Program-made: the position numbers and the translations under genes
From: Gallionellaceae bacterium
GTDB lineage: Bacteria > Pseudomonadota > Gammaproteobacteria > Burkholderiales > Thiobacillaceae
Length of the DNA stretch: 64,000 nucleotides
Direction of reading: 5' to 3'
NCBI GenBank assembly: GCA_028714735.1
Contig: JAQTLU010000012.1
Span: 492 to 64,491, forward strand
Part shown: positions 18,780-27,810 of the stretch, in pieces
Numbering within the stretch: the stretch's first letter is position 1
Layout of the letters: every line of letters begins with the position of its first letter
Notes under the pieces: model-generated
Seen by the model: the letters and a program-made list of their open reading frames with translations, nothing else
What the model was told of the DNA's origin: nothing
Database searches by the model: none

Positions 18780-21191
18780 TTAACCCCCGCCAGGACCGTT
18801 ATGGCAGTCGTAGCAGTTCATCTGATGGCCAGCCGCGAAGGACTTGCCATTCAGGGTCTTGGCCGTCTTGATCGCGGACAGCGGGCTGCCGCGGTAATCG
18901 GCGCCGTGGCAGTAGGCGCAGGCGGCCCGGTTGCTCTCGCCGTAGGACTTGTGCGAACTCACCCAGGCGCTGCCGGTGGTATGCATGCCATGGGGGCCGC
19001 CGGTGGCGGTGTTCGGCACCGTCTTGTGGCAGGCCGTGCACTCGTTGATGGTGCCTTCATGTCCCTGGACATCCTGGGCCAGGATATTGTCGTTGCGGTG
19101 CGAACTGGGGTACACGGCATGGGTGGCGCCGTGGCAGGCCTCGCACTGCAGGCCACCGTGGCCGGCACTGAAGCGGTACAACGAGAAGCCGGCTGCGGGC
19201 GCGTTGGCGTTGGTGGCAAACCGGGTATCCGTCCACTGCTTGAGGATGCCGGTACTGCTTACCGCCTTCGTGTCGCGCAGGCTGTCATGGTGACAGGCCT
19301 GGCAATTCGGCTGCTCCAGCCAACCGACCCGGCCGGTACGGCCGACGTTGGACATCGTGCCATGGCAGGACTGGCAATCCATGGTGGCATTGCCGTTGGC
19401 ATCCACCGCCTTGCCCATGGCGCCGCGCAGACACTTGGTCGACGAGCCCGGGTGGCACTGGTAGCAGGAACTGCGGTTGGTGATGCTGTCGAGCACGACA
19501 CCGGTGGTCGGGTCCTTGACCATGGCATGGTTGCCGTGGAGGGCCTCGGTCAGCGGCTTGATGCCGGCCACGCCGGTTCCTGCCAGGGCGTTGGAGGCGT
19601 GACAGGCGGCACACAGGATGGCCTTGCCGCCGGTTGCCGTGGCCAACAGGCCGGTAGACTGATAACCCTTGGCCGCCAGGGCATCCTGGTACTGCTGGGA
19701 ACCCAGTTGCTTGTCGTCATGCAAGGCCAGGATATTCTTCTTCCATTCCACTTCCTTGCTGTTGGCATCGGTGATCCAGCCAGCGCTCGGTCGTGCAGCC
19801 GCATTGGTATTGGGCGAATGGCAGTTGGTACAGCTCATTTCGGTGGACACCGGCAAGACCACGCGCGCCTGGGCCAACTGGGTGCCGGCGCTGTTGCGCG
19901 CGACCACCTTCACCATCGGATAGGCGTTCGTGTGACCGGCATCGTCGATCGGCGTGATGGGAACACCTTCGGCCGTGAACTGCTTGCTGGCGGCGACCAG
20001 GGTCAGGGGCTGCGGGGTCGTCGAGGGGGCCTTGTTGCCGGTCAGGCCGACATCGGGGGCCGGGCTCGCGCCGAAGAAGTCATCCACGTATTGCCAGAAG
20101 TTGGTCTTGGTCGACGAGATGGTGTTGATCGAACCGTCCGGATCGGCCATGGACTCGTAGGTCAGCGTCACGCCCTGGGTCACCACGCCGTTGTTGGTCT
20201 GGTCGACCAGCTGGGCATGCAGGTTGTTATAGGGCGGCAGGATGGAGAAGACCGAGAAATCGCCGTCCATGCAGTGCATGCCCAGGTCGTTCCAGGCCAG
20301 CAAGGTATATCCGCTAGCCGTCGGAGTCGGGGTCGTTCCGGATTGAACCGTGACCGACACGACCACGCTGGTCTTGCTGTCTTTCACCGTCACGCTGGCA
20401 GTACCCACTTGCTTGGCGGTTATCTTCACGCTGCTGCCCGAGATGGTCGCGCTCGCCACGCTGGTATTGGATACCGTAGCGGACAGGATGCCCTGCGCAT
20501 TGGCGACATTGACCGTGGCGACTTGCTGGGGAGCCAGGGTCACCGACTGCGGCGTCACCGTTAAAGAGGGCGTTGGGGTCGTGCCGGTCTGAACCGTGAC
20601 GGACACTTTCACGCTGCCCTTGCTGTCCTTCACCGTCACGCTGGCAGTACCAATCCTGCTGGCGGTAATCTTCACGCTGCTGCCCGAAAGGGTCGCGCTT
20701 ACCACGCTGGTATTGGATACCGAGACAGACAGGCGGCCGCTGGCATTGGTGACTACCACCGTAGCGGATTGCCGGGGAGCCAAGGTCACTGACTGTGGCG
20801 TGACCGTCAACACCGGACTGGGAGTGGGCGCAGGAGTCGACTCATGATCGCCGGATTCCGAGGAAGAACTGTCCTTGGGCGGCGTGGTCACCGTGACGGC
20901 GACGCTAACCCTGGACCTTCTGTCCCGGACGCTCAGCGTTGCGCTGCCAGCCTTCTTGGCCGTGATCTTCAGCTTGCCATCGGAAATGCTGGCCACCGCT
21001 ACATTGCTGTTGGAAGTCGAGACCGAGACCGAGCCATAGGCGTTGTAAATCTGCAGGGAGGCCGTGTCTCCTACCAGCATCTTGACGCTGGCTGCCGAGA
21101 TCGACAACCCGGACGAGGCCGCACTGGCCAACGCCACAATAAAAGGCAGCAACAAGGCCGCCAGCCACCACCTACCATGTGCTCGATTCAT
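18780..21191 (-). CDS. Nine-haem c-type cytochrome with N-terminal Ig-like (BIG2-type) repeats
   Basis: The 803-residue exported protein has a signal peptide (cleavage near ALASA) and three Ig-like domains of about 80 residues (about 28-103, 128-206 and 213-291), the last two nearly duplicate. A catalytic-looking domain follows, beginning YTLLAWNDLGMHCMDGDF, then nine haem-binding CxxCH motifs: CTNCH, CAACH, CYQCH, CQSCH, CQACH, CEACH, CTACH, CAYCH and CYDCH. It is probably periplasmic or surface-exposed and moves electrons; the Ig domains suggest attachment to a surface or partner. The ribosome site is GGAGATGAGAG. It is transcribed alone, with paired dyads in its upstream region and a strong terminator. 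The electron acceptor is unknown. Confidence 0.9.
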   Translation of the reverse strand: MNRAHGRWWLAALLLPFIVALASAASSGLSISAASVKMLVGDTASLQIYNAYGSVSVSTSNSNVAVASISDGKLKITAKKAGSATLSVRDRRSRVSVAVTVTTPPKDSSSSESGDHESTPAPTPSPVLTVTPQSVTLAPRQSATVVVTNASGRLSVSVSNTSVVSATLSGSSVKITASRIGTASVTVKDSKGSVKVSVTVQTGTTPTPSLTVTPQSVTLAPQQVATVNVANAQGILSATVSNTSVASATISGSSVKITAKQVGTASVTVKDSKTSVVVSVTVQSGTTPTPTASGYTLLAWNDLGMHCMDGDFSVFSILPPYNNLHAQLVDQTNNGVVTQGVTLTYESMADPDGSINTISSTKTNFWQYVDDFFGASPAPDVGLTGNKAPSTTPQPLTLVAASKQFTAEGVPITPIDDAGHTNAYPMVKVVARNSAGTQLAQARVVLPVSTEMSCTNCHSPNTNAAARPSAGWITDANSKEVEWKKNILALHDDKQLGSQQYQDALAAKGYQSTGLLATATGGKAILCAACHASNALAGTGVAGIKPLTEALHGNHAMVKDPTTGVVLDSITNRSSCYQCHPGSSTKCLRGAMGKAVDANGNATMDCQSCHGTMSNVGRTGRVGWLEQPNCQACHHDSLRDTKAVSSTGILKQWTDTRFATNANAPAAGFSLYRFSAGHGGLQCEACHGATHAVYPSSHRNDNILAQDVQGHEGTINECTACHKTVPNTATGGPHGMHTTGSAWVSSHKSYGESNRAACAYCHGADYRGSPLSAIKTAKTLNGKSFAAGHQMNCYDCHNGPGGG
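20341..20832. repeat. Two tandem 246-bp units encoding Ig-like domains
   Basis: Aligned from GAACCGTGAC, the segments starting at about 20341 and 20587 repeat with a 246-bp (82-codon) offset and long stretches of near identity. They encode the second and third Ig-like domains of the cytochrome. The first domain, further toward the gene start, is clearly more diverged. Confidence 0.65.
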
Positions 21192-21267
21192 CTCTCATCT
21201 CCTCTTCCAGCACCCCCAAAAGGGGAAGGGAACCCACCCTGTCCGAAGCGGGATACCCGGACAGTAT

Positions 21268-21286
21268 TGTGTGCACGCATTACACA
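21268..21286. promoter_or_regulatory. Dyad site A in the cytochrome/methyltransferase intergenic region
   Basis: A 19-bp imperfect palindrome with arms TGTGT and ACACA and a 9-bp centre lies 77 bp upstream of the cytochrome ATG. It matches dyad site B at 21408-21426 in 15 of 19 positions. The outer pair differs but stays complementary (T-A here, C-G there), which suggests a real protein-binding site. The regulator is unknown. Confidence 0.5.
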
Positions 21287-21407
21287 TCTATTAAATTCCA
21301 TACAGACCACCCGATCCGAATCCAGCATAAATCTGCCAAGGCCAGGCCCAAAGGCGCTCTTAATATTGGATCAGACCATAATCATAGTAGGGTGTTTAGA
21401 CAGAATA

Positions 21408-21426
21408 CGTGTGCACATATTACACG
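21408..21426. promoter_or_regulatory. Dyad site B in the cytochrome/methyltransferase intergenic region
   Basis: This is the second copy of the palindrome, with arms CGTGT and ACACG, 140 bp from site A and 116 bp upstream of the methyltransferase ATG at 21542. The shared core reads GTGTGCAC, two variable bases, then ATTACAC. The two sites dominate an otherwise plain, AT-richer 350-bp gap (21192-21541) between divergent genes. No sharp sigma-70 promoter is evident there. Confidence 0.5.
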
Positions 21427-21541
21427 TCAAGAAGGAAATAATTATTTTGATTGCCCCGGCCCAGTCCTTCCTGAAACAAAGGCGTCTGGAGTGCCTGACC
21501 ACACCGGTTAGAATCCCTCTGCCGACACCAGAGATACAGCC

Positions 21542-22156
21542 ATGAGCCATTTCGACAGCAAGGCCCGCGAGTGGGATAGCAATCCGGAATTCCAGGAACG
21601 GGCCAACAAGATCGCCGCTGCCATCCGCGCCGAGGTCGCGTTGACCACCAGCATGACCGCACTCGATTACGGTTGCGGTTCCGGCCTGCTCAGTTTTCCG
21701 TTCAAGGATGAACTGGGCCGCATCACCCTGAAGGACACCTCGGCCGGCATGCTGGAAGTGCTGCGCGAGAAGATCGCCGCCCAGGGCGTGGCCAACATGA
21801 CGGCGCGCCAGACCGACCTGACCGCGGACCCGTTGCCGGACGAGCGTTACGACCTGATCTACTCGTCGATGACCCTGCACCACATCCCGGACACCGTGAA
21901 GATACTGGCGGTGTTCCACCAGTTGCTGAACCCGGGCGGCCACCTGTGCATCGCCGACCTGGACCGGGAAGACGGCAGTTTCCACGGCCCGGAAATCGAC
22001 GTGCATCACGGCTTTGACCGCGACGCCCTGGCCGCGCTGGCCAGCCAGGCCGGCTTCGCCAAGGTGCGCTTCCGCACCGTGTTCGAGATCGTCAAGCAGA
22101 AGGAAGACGGCGAGCGGGCCTATCCAATCTTCCTGATGACCGCCGAGCGGACCTGA
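21542..22156 (+). CDS. Class I SAM-dependent methyltransferase
   Basis: The 204-residue product has the Rossmann-type SAM-binding motif LDYGCGSGLLSF (about residues 41-52), an acidic motif II region, and the YDLIYSSMTLHHIPD post-motif found in UbiE/SmtA-like methyltransferases. The substrate cannot be assigned. It is cytoplasmic by composition. It is divergent from the nine-haem cytochrome and convergent with clsB, so it is probably monocistronic. Confidence 0.88.
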   Translation: MSHFDSKAREWDSNPEFQERANKIAAAIRAEVALTTSMTALDYGCGSGLLSFPFKDELGRITLKDTSAGMLEVLREKIAAQGVANMTARQTDLTADPLPDERYDLIYSSMTLHHIPDTVKILAVFHQLLNPGGHLCIADLDREDGSFHGPEIDVHHGFDRDALAALASQAGFAKVRFRTVFEIVKQKEDGERAYPIFLMTAERT

Positions 22157-23311
22157 TCAGAGCCGCTTGGCCATCCCCAGCCAGCCCATCAACAGGCGGG
22201 CCAGGCCATACAGGGTCCATGAGGTGAAGCGGGTATACCAGGGCACGTGGCTCCAGTCCCGACGCTGGATGGCGTGTGCGCCGCCTGCCATGGCGGCGCA
22301 CAGGCTAGCTCGCAATGCCTCGGCGAAGCCGCGGTCATACACCACGACATTGGCCTCGCGCGCCAGCATCAGGCTGAACGGGTCGATGTTGCTCGACCCG
22401 ACCGTCGCCCAGGCCCCGTCGACTACGGCCGCCTTGGCGTGCAGTTCGCTGGCATGAAACTCGTAGATCTCGATGCGGTTTTCCAGGAAGTAGCGATACA
22501 GCGCACGCTCGACCAGCTGGAACCAGGGGTGATCGGTGCGACCCTGCAGGATCAGCACCACCCTGACGCCGCGCGCGGCGGCGTCGACCAGGGCCTGGCG
22601 GAAGCGGCGGCCGGGCAGGAAATAGGCATTGGCGATCAGGATTTCCCGCCTGGCTGACCGGATCGCCTGAAGATAGGCCTCCTCGATCTCACGGCGGTGA
22701 CGGAGGTTGTCCCGTTGCAGGAATTCCGCCGCCTGCCCGCCTGCTGCTTGTGGCGCCACCGGCAGGGCGGGCCAGCGCCGGGGCCGCCGGCCGATCATGC
22801 TCCAGCGCACCATCAGCCAGAGTCGGCGCACCGCCGGGTAGATGTCGGCCAGCAGCGACCCCTCCACCCGCACCGCATAATCGTGCCGGCAACCGGCACC
22901 GGGCAGGGTATTGCTGTCGTCGATGATGTTGATGCCGCCGATGAAGGCGACCCGGGCATCGATGACCGCCAGTTTGCGATGCAGACGACGCAGACGGTAA
23001 CGGCGCAGGCGGAAGGTGGCGATTTCCCGGCGGAAAAACATCAGGGCGACGCCGGCCGCGCGCAACCGGCTGGCCAGGACGGCGGGAAAAGACCGGGCCC
23101 CGAAACCGTCCAGCAACAGCTTGACCCGCACCCCCCGCCCGGCGGCGCGGACCAGGGCCTCGATCACCGCCAGGCCGACCCCGTCCGGCTCGAAGATATA
23201 GCTCTCCAGATGGATCTCGTGCCGGGCCTGATCGAGGGCCAGGATCAGTTCGGGAAAATACTGCGTACCGCCTTCCAGCAGGGTGATCCGGTTGCCCTCA
23301 CGACGGCTCAT
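22157..23311 (-). CDS. clsB: Cardiolipin synthase B-type phospholipase D
   Basis: The 384-residue product has two HKD phospholipase D motifs: HRKLAVID in the first half and HAKAAVVD in the second, each followed by the GG/GS-N segment (GGINIIDD, GSSNIDPF). It lacks the N-terminal membrane segments of ClsA, which fits the ClsB type that makes cardiolipin from phosphatidylglycerol. It is preceded by an EEP phosphatase gene whose stop overlaps its start (ATGA), a conserved pairing. It is the last gene of the fmdB-to-clsB run. Confidence 0.92.
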   Translation of the reverse strand: MSRREGNRITLLEGGTQYFPELILALDQARHEIHLESYIFEPDGVGLAVIEALVRAAGRGVRVKLLLDGFGARSFPAVLASRLRAAGVALMFFRREIATFRLRRYRLRRLHRKLAVIDARVAFIGGINIIDDSNTLPGAGCRHDYAVRVEGSLLADIYPAVRRLWLMVRWSMIGRRPRRWPALPVAPQAAGGQAAEFLQRDNLRHRREIEEAYLQAIRSARREILIANAYFLPGRRFRQALVDAAARGVRVVLILQGRTDHPWFQLVERALYRYFLENRIEIYEFHASELHAKAAVVDGAWATVGSSNIDPFSLMLAREANVVVYDRGFAEALRASLCAAMAGGAHAIQRRDWSHVPWYTRFTSWTLYGLARLLMGWLGMAKRL

Positions 23312-24084
23312 GCCAGCATCAGTTGGGCGGTCAGCGCGGCGTGATCGGACAGCTTGCGCCAGGCGCTGCCATGATGAACCCGGGCCGAGGCGACCCGGAA
23401 TCCGCGCACGTAGATCCGATCCAGGGCGAACAGCGGCAAGGCGGCGGGAAAACTCAGTGCATGGCGGCCCTGGAAGGTCTCGAACACCTCCATCAGGCCC
23501 AGTTCATGGGCCAGATAGGCCGGCGCACGCTGGCGCCAGTCGTTGAAATCGCCGGCCATGATCAGCGGCGCACCGTCCGGCACCAGATCGCGGATGTGCT
23601 GGGAAATGCGCAGCAACTGCTTGCGCCGCCCCTGTTCGTTCAGGGCCAGGTGGAGGCAGATGGCATGCAGCGGCTGGTCCAGGTTGGGCACCGCCAGTTC
23701 GCAATGCAACAGTCCGCGGCTCTCGAACACATGCGAGGAGATGTCGACGTTCTCCCAGCGCAGGATGGGATAGCGGGCCAGGATGGCATTGCCGTGGTGA
23801 CCATGGTCGTAGACGGCATTCTTGCCGTAAGCCATGTCGGTCCAGATATCACTGGCGAGAAACTCGTGCTGCGGCTTATCCGGCCAGTCGTTGAAGCGTT
23901 CCGCCCGCTCGGCATGGGAACCCTGGACTTCCTGGAGGAACACGATGTCGGCGTCGATGACCTTGAGTCGGTCCTTCAGTTCATGCATCACCATCCGGCG
24001 GTTGAAGAAGGACAGGCCCTTGTGGATGTTGTAGCTGGCGATATGCAGCAGGGGTTGCAGACCGTCTATCCCGCCTTTGCGCAT
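23308..24084 (-). CDS. Endonuclease/exonuclease/phosphatase (EEP) family hydrolase
   Basis: The 258-residue product is an Mg-dependent EEP-fold phosphodiesterase. I chose the ATG at 24084, which overlaps the stop of the preceding lipoprotein gene (TGATG). The catalytic signatures are present: ASYNIHKG, LQEVQG (metal-binding Glu), GNAILARYP, MAGDFNDWR, and the closing LSDHAALTAQL His/Asp motif. In this gene order the family lies next to clsB and is likely tied to membrane phospholipid metabolism, but its substrate (lipid, nucleotide or DNA) is not shown by sequence. Confidence 0.92.
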   Translation of the reverse strand: MRKGGIDGLQPLLHIASYNIHKGLSFFNRRMVMHELKDRLKVIDADIVFLQEVQGSHAERAERFNDWPDKPQHEFLASDIWTDMAYGKNAVYDHGHHGNAILARYPILRWENVDISSHVFESRGLLHCELAVPNLDQPLHAICLHLALNEQGRRKQLLRISQHIRDLVPDGAPLIMAGDFNDWRQRAPAYLAHELGLMEVFETFQGRHALSFPAALPLFALDRIYVRGFRVASARVHHGSAWRKLSDHAALTAQLMLA

Positions 24085-24461
24085 CAATGGCCACCGGCCG
24101 GCTTGGTCCCGGCCTTGGCATCCGGCTTGGTCTCGGCCGGCTTGTCGGCGGGCGCCTTCTGGGGTTCCTTCATGGCTTCGCCCGGCCCGGCGGCGGGGGC
24201 TTGCGGCGGCACCGACTGCATGTTGTTCTTCATCATGTATTCGTTCATCTCCTTCCAGCCGGCGAAGATGGCGGACTTCTCGGCGTAGGGATTGAGCTTG
24301 TAGCAATCCTCCAGCCCCCGCCCGGCATGCCGGCAGCCGCTGCCGACCGCCTTGCCCTCGGCCTCGACCTTGGCTGGATCGGGCAGGCCCATGCGATCCT
24401 TGAGCTGATCGCAACCGGCCAGTACGGGCAACAGCGCGGCAAAGATGACGATACGTTTCAT
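24084..24461 (-). CDS. Hypothetical lipoprotein with Pro/Ala/Lys-rich tail
   Basis: I do not recognise this 125-residue protein. The ATG at 24461 opens a lipoprotein signal (VLAGC, Cys17). A short conserved-looking core follows, with two Cys (GSGCRHAGRGLEDCYKL) and a helical segment (GWKEMNEYMMKNNM), then a tail of repeated PA/AK residues from about 90 onwards. It is wedged between nudB and the EEP gene with a 1-bp overlap downstream, so it belongs to the operon. The two Cys could form a disulfide in the periplasm. Confidence 0.78.
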   Translation of the reverse strand: MKRIVIFAALLPVLAGCDQLKDRMGLPDPAKVEAEGKAVGSGCRHAGRGLEDCYKLNPYAEKSAIFAGWKEMNEYMMKNNMQSVPPQAPAAGPGEAMKEPQKAPADKPAETKPDAKAGTKPAGGH

Positions 24462-24494
24462 GGCTCGGGATTCCTCGACAGCGGGATGCATGGA

Positions 24495-24935
24495 TTATCG
24501 GCCAAGTTCGCCGAGACGGCGAATCGCCTCGGCATTGCTGGGCGAGAAACAGCGCTCCGCGGCCTCGCGCCAGGGCAGCCATTGCCAGGCCAGGTGTTCG
24601 CCCTCGGCGAGCCGGACCGGTCCGGGCTCGGCCACCTGCAGGCCGAACACATGCTCGGTGTTGTGGCTGGTGCCGGGCGGGTAGCGGTGGCGGTAGCAGT
24701 CGTAGATCTCGTAGACGTTGCTGTAGCCCCAGTCGGTCAAACGATGCTGGCCGGCATCGAGCCCGGTTTCCTCGGCGACCTCGCGCACCGCCGTCTGCAG
24801 CCGCGTCTCGCCGGGCTCCTGGCTGCCGGTGACCGACTGCCACCAGCCGGGATGGTCGGCGCGCTCGATCAGGAGCACCCGCAGGTCCGCGCTGTGGATG
24901 ACCACCAGCACGGAAACGGGCAGCTTGTAGGTCAA
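24495..24935 (-). CDS. nudB: Dihydroneopterin triphosphate diphosphatase NudB
   Basis: NudB hydrolyses dihydroneopterin triphosphate in folate synthesis. The 146-residue product carries a full Nudix box at residues 37-59 (G-x5-E-x7-REV-x-EE-x-G-L). The flanking sequence fits NudB: PVSVLVVIH at the start, HPGWWQSVTGSQEPGE into the box, then CYRHRYPPGTSHNTEHVFG. The gene lies 28 bp after aspS; aspS-nudB adjacency is conserved in beta- and gammaproteobacteria. Confidence 0.93.
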   Translation of the reverse strand: MTYKLPVSVLVVIHSADLRVLLIERADHPGWWQSVTGSQEPGETRLQTAVREVAEETGLDAGQHRLTDWGYSNVYEIYDCYRHRYPPGTSHNTEHVFGLQVAEPGPVRLAEGEHLAWQWLPWREAAERCFSPSNAEAIRRLGELGR

Positions 24936-24963
24936 GACGCCGCCGCAGGTTTGGCCTGGACGT

Positions 24964-26763
24964 TCAGCCGGCGTTGCCAGCCGGGTTCGGCGTCGTGTTG
25001 CGCAGGCGGATATGCAGCTCGCGCAACTGCTTCTCGTCGACCTGGTTGGGCGCGTCGGTCATCAGGCAGCTGGCGCGCTGGGTCTTCGGGAAGGCAATGA
25101 CATCGCGGATCGACTCGGCGCCGGTCATCAGGGTGACCAGGCGATCGAGGCCGAAGGCCAGGCCGCCGTGCGGCGGGGCGCCATACTGCAGGGCGTCGAG
25201 CAGGAAGCCGAACTTGTTGCGGCGCTCTTCCGCGCTGATATTGAGCGCCTCGAAGACCTTTTCCTGGACTGCCTCGCGGTGGATACGGACCGAGCCGCCG
25301 CCGACTTCCCAGCCGTTCAGGACCATGTCGTAGGCCTTCGACAGGGCCTTGCCCGGGTCGGTCGCCAGGTATTCCTCGTGGCCGTCCTTGGGCGCGGTGA
25401 ACGGGTGATGCAGGGCGTCCCAGCGCTTCTCGTCCTCGTTGTATTCGAACATCGGGAAATCGACCACCCACAGCGGCGCCCAGGCGCGGCCGTCGACGTG
25501 ACCCTTGTCGTGGCCGATCTTCAGGCGCAGAGCGCCGAGGGCGTCGTTGACCACCTTGGCCTTGTCGGCGCCGAAGAAGATGATGTCGCCGTTCTGGGCG
25601 CCGGTGCGCTCCATGACGGCCCTGAGCGCGGCCTCGTCGAGGTTCTTGACGATGGGCGACTGCAGGCCGGTCTCGTTCAGCTGGCTGACGTCGTTGACCT
25701 TGATGTAGGCCAGTCCGCGGGCGCCGTAGATCTTGACGAACTCGGTGTAGCCGTCGATCTCGCCACGCGAAATCGAGGCGCCGCCGGGCACGCGCAGGGC
25801 GGCGACGCGGCCGGACGGGTCGTTGGCCGGGCCGGAGAAGACCTTGAAGGCGACCGCCTGCATGGCGTCGGTGACCTCGGTCAGTTCCAGGGTGACGCGC
25901 ATGTCCGGCTTGTCGGAGCCGTAGCGGGCCATGGCCTCGGCATAGGGCATGCGCTGGAAGGCCGCCGGCAGATCGATGTCCTGGGCCTTCTTGAACATGT
26001 CGCGGATCATGCCCTCGACCAGGGTCATGATGCCCTCCTCGTCCATGAACGAGGTCTCCAGGTCGACCTGGGTGAACTCGGGCTGGCGGTCGGCGCGCAG
26101 GTCCTCGTCGCGGAAGCACTTGGTGATCTGGAAGTAGCGATCGTAGCCGGCCACCATGATCAGTTGCTTGAACAGCTGGGGCGACTGCGGCAGGGCATAG
26201 AACAGGCCGTCGTGGACCCGCGACGGCACCAGGTAGTCGCGCGCGCCTTCCGGGGTGGAGCGGGTCAGCATCGGGGTCTCCACCTCGATGAAGCCGTTGC
26301 CGTCGAGGTAATCGCGCATCAGCTTGGATACCCGGTAGCGCAGCATCATGTTGGCCTGCATGGCCGGCCGGCGCAGGTCGAGGTAGCGGTACTGCAGGCG
26401 GATGTTCTCGTTGATGGTCTCGTCGTCGAGCTGGAACGGCGGCGTCAGCGAGGCGTTGAGCACTTCCAGCGACTGGGTCAGCACCTCAACCAGGCCGGTC
26501 GGCAGGTTGGCGTTCTCGGTGCCCTCGGGACGGGCGCGCACCTTGCCGACCACCTTGAGGACAAATTCGCTGCGGACATCCTCGGCGATCCTGAACGACT
26601 CCGGGGTATCGGGGTCGATCACCACCTGGACGGTGCCCTCGCGGTCGCGCAAGTCGATGAAGATGACGCCGCCGTGGTCGCGCCGGCGATGCGCCCAGCC
26701 GCACAGGGTGATGGTGTTGCCGATGTCCGTGGCGCGTACCGCGCCGCAATAATGACTACGCAT
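24964..26763 (-). CDS. aspS: Aspartyl-tRNA synthetase
   Basis: The 599-residue enzyme is a bacterial-type class II synthetase that charges tRNA-Asp, and tRNA-Asn too if it is non-discriminating. It has the N-terminal OB-fold anticodon-binding domain (with [20 protein letters not shown]), motif 2 ([19 protein letters not shown]), the bacterial GAD insertion in the middle, and motif 3 ([13 protein letters not shown]) near the end. Length is normal. The start at 26763 is 25 bp after the DUF502 stop. Confidence 0.97.
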   Translation of the reverse strand: MRSHYCGAVRATDIGNTITLCGWAHRRRDHGGVIFIDLRDREGTVQVVIDPDTPESFRIAEDVRSEFVLKVVGKVRARPEGTENANLPTGLVEVLTQSLEVLNASLTPPFQLDDETINENIRLQYRYLDLRRPAMQANMMLRYRVSKLMRDYLDGNGFIEVETPMLTRSTPEGARDYLVPSRVHDGLFYALPQSPQLFKQLIMVAGYDRYFQITKCFRDEDLRADRQPEFTQVDLETSFMDEEGIMTLVEGMIRDMFKKAQDIDLPAAFQRMPYAEAMARYGSDKPDMRVTLELTEVTDAMQAVAFKVFSGPANDPSGRVAALRVPGGASISRGEIDGYTEFVKIYGARGLAYIKVNDVSQLNETGLQSPIVKNLDEAALRAVMERTGAQNGDIIFFGADKAKVVNDALGALRLKIGHDKGHVDGRAWAPLWVVDFPMFEYNEDEKRWDALHHPFTAPKDGHEEYLATDPGKALSKAYDMVLNGWEVGGGSVRIHREAVQEKVFEALNISAEERRNKFGFLLDALQYGAPPHGGLAFGLDRLVTLMTGAESIRDVIAFPKTQRASCLMTDAPNQVDEKQLRELHIRLRNTTPNPAGNAG

Positions 26764-26788
26764 ATCTATTGTTCCTAAGTCGAAATCT

Positions 26789-27424
26789 TCAATCGCCGGG
26801 GTAAGTGTTGGCGGCAGTCGTCTTGGCCTGGGGCGCCACCACCCCCATGGATACGATGTACTTCAGGGCCACGTCGACGGAGAGGTCGAGCTCGATGGTC
26901 TCCGAGCGGCGCACGTAAAAATAGAAGCCGTTCACCGGGCTGGGCGCGGTCGGGATGAACACCGCCAGCCAGTCGTCGCCCAGTTTCTCGCCCACCTCGA
27001 CCGGCACATTGGTCTGGAAGGCCAGCGACCAGGCCTCCGGGTGCGGGTAATGCACCATCAGCACCTTGCGGAAGGCATGGCCGTTGCCCGAGAGCAGGGT
27101 GTCGGAAACCTGCTTGACGCTGCCGTAGATGGACTTCACCACCGGGATGCGGTTGAGCAGGCCTTCCCAAATCCTCAGCATGCGCTGGCCGAGCAGGTTG
27201 CCGGCCAGCACGCCGGTCACCAGCACCACCACGAAGGTCAGCAGCACGCCCAGGCCGGGGATGCGGAAGCCCAGCCAGTATTCCGGTCGCCAGTGTTCCG
27301 GCAGCAGGAGCAGGGTCTGGTCCATGAAGGCGACCAGGGCCGTGACCACCCAGACCGTGATGCCCAGGGGCACCAGGATCAGCAGACCGGTCAGGAAATG
27401 ACGTTTGAAGGAAGGCGTGGTCAT
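26789..27424 (-). CDS. DUF502 inner-membrane protein
   Basis: The protein has two N-terminal membrane helices (about residues 10-35 and 50-80) and a soluble domain with the family-typical [11 protein letters not shown] and [18 protein letters not shown] segments. The ATG at 27424 gives 211 residues; a TTG 18 bp further up is possible. Neither has a strong ribosome site, and a hairpin with a T-rich tail lies immediately before the start. The family is widespread and of unknown function. The neighbours fmdB and aspS are conserved in betaproteobacteria. Confidence 0.88.
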   Translation of the reverse strand: MTTPSFKRHFLTGLLILVPLGITVWVVTALVAFMDQTLLLLPEHWRPEYWLGFRIPGLGVLLTFVVVLVTGVLAGNLLGQRMLRIWEGLLNRIPVVKSIYGSVKQVSDTLLSGNGHAFRKVLMVHYPHPEAWSLAFQTNVPVEVGEKLGDDWLAVFIPTAPSPVNGFYFYVRRSETIELDLSVDVALKYIVSMGVVAPQAKTTAANTYPGD

Positions 27425-27461
27425 AAGAAACGAAACGGCCAAACGCCTGCGGCGTTTGGCC
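27425..27461 (-). terminator. Hairpin with T-rich tail between fmdB-like gene and DUF502 gene (terminator or attenuator)
   Basis: A perfect 11-pair inverted repeat (27437-27447 with 27451-27461, three-base loop) is followed on the minus strand by a T-rich stretch (GTTTCGTTTCTT) running right into the DUF502 ATG. It lies 19 bp after the FmdB stop. It looks like an intrinsic terminator, but its contact with the next start codon would let it control read-through into DUF502-aspS. Confidence 0.6.
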
Positions 27462-27479
27462 CGATCGTCCAGTCAGGTT

Positions 27480-27734
27480 TCAGTTCGATGCGGCGCAGGG
27501 ACAGCAACCGCCGGTGGTGCCGCAGGACGGGGCCTCCGGCTTGGGCGCCGGGCCGTTCTTGAAGTCGGTGGCGTAATAACCGTTGCCCTTGAGGGCGAAG
27601 CCGGCGGCGGTCAGCTGCTTGCTGAAGGTCTCGGCACCACACTGCGGGCAGGTGGTCAGAACGGCGTCGCTGATCTTCTGCATCACGTCTTCGGCGTGAC
27701 CGCAGGCAGAGCACTTGTAGGCGTAGATGGGCAT
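27480..27734 (-). CDS. FmdB-family zinc-ribbon protein
   Basis: The 84-residue product has the FmdB/CxxC zinc ribbon: MPIYAYKC with Cys8/Cys11 and a second pair Cys29/Cys32 (CPQC). The C-terminal third is Gly/Pro-rich and ends in an extra Cys cluster (GGCCPC). It is a small cytoplasmic metal-binding regulator-like protein of unknown precise role. It is first of the DUF502-aspS-nudB run, though the hairpin downstream may limit co-transcription. Confidence 0.9.
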   Translation of the reverse strand: MPIYAYKCSACGHAEDVMQKISDAVLTTCPQCGAETFSKQLTAAGFALKGNGYYATDFKNGPAPKPEAPSCGTTGGCCPCAASN

Positions 27735-27810
27735 GGCGAACTCCAGAAATCGATGTTTGGCGGATTATATCAACGTAATCTTATATTTAGGCGACCGGCT
27801 TGAGTTTCAA

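Noticed and set aside
24932-26119. Second minus-strand frame within aspS
   Set aside because: Arg/Pro/Gly-rich shifted-frame shadow of aspS with no ribosome site.
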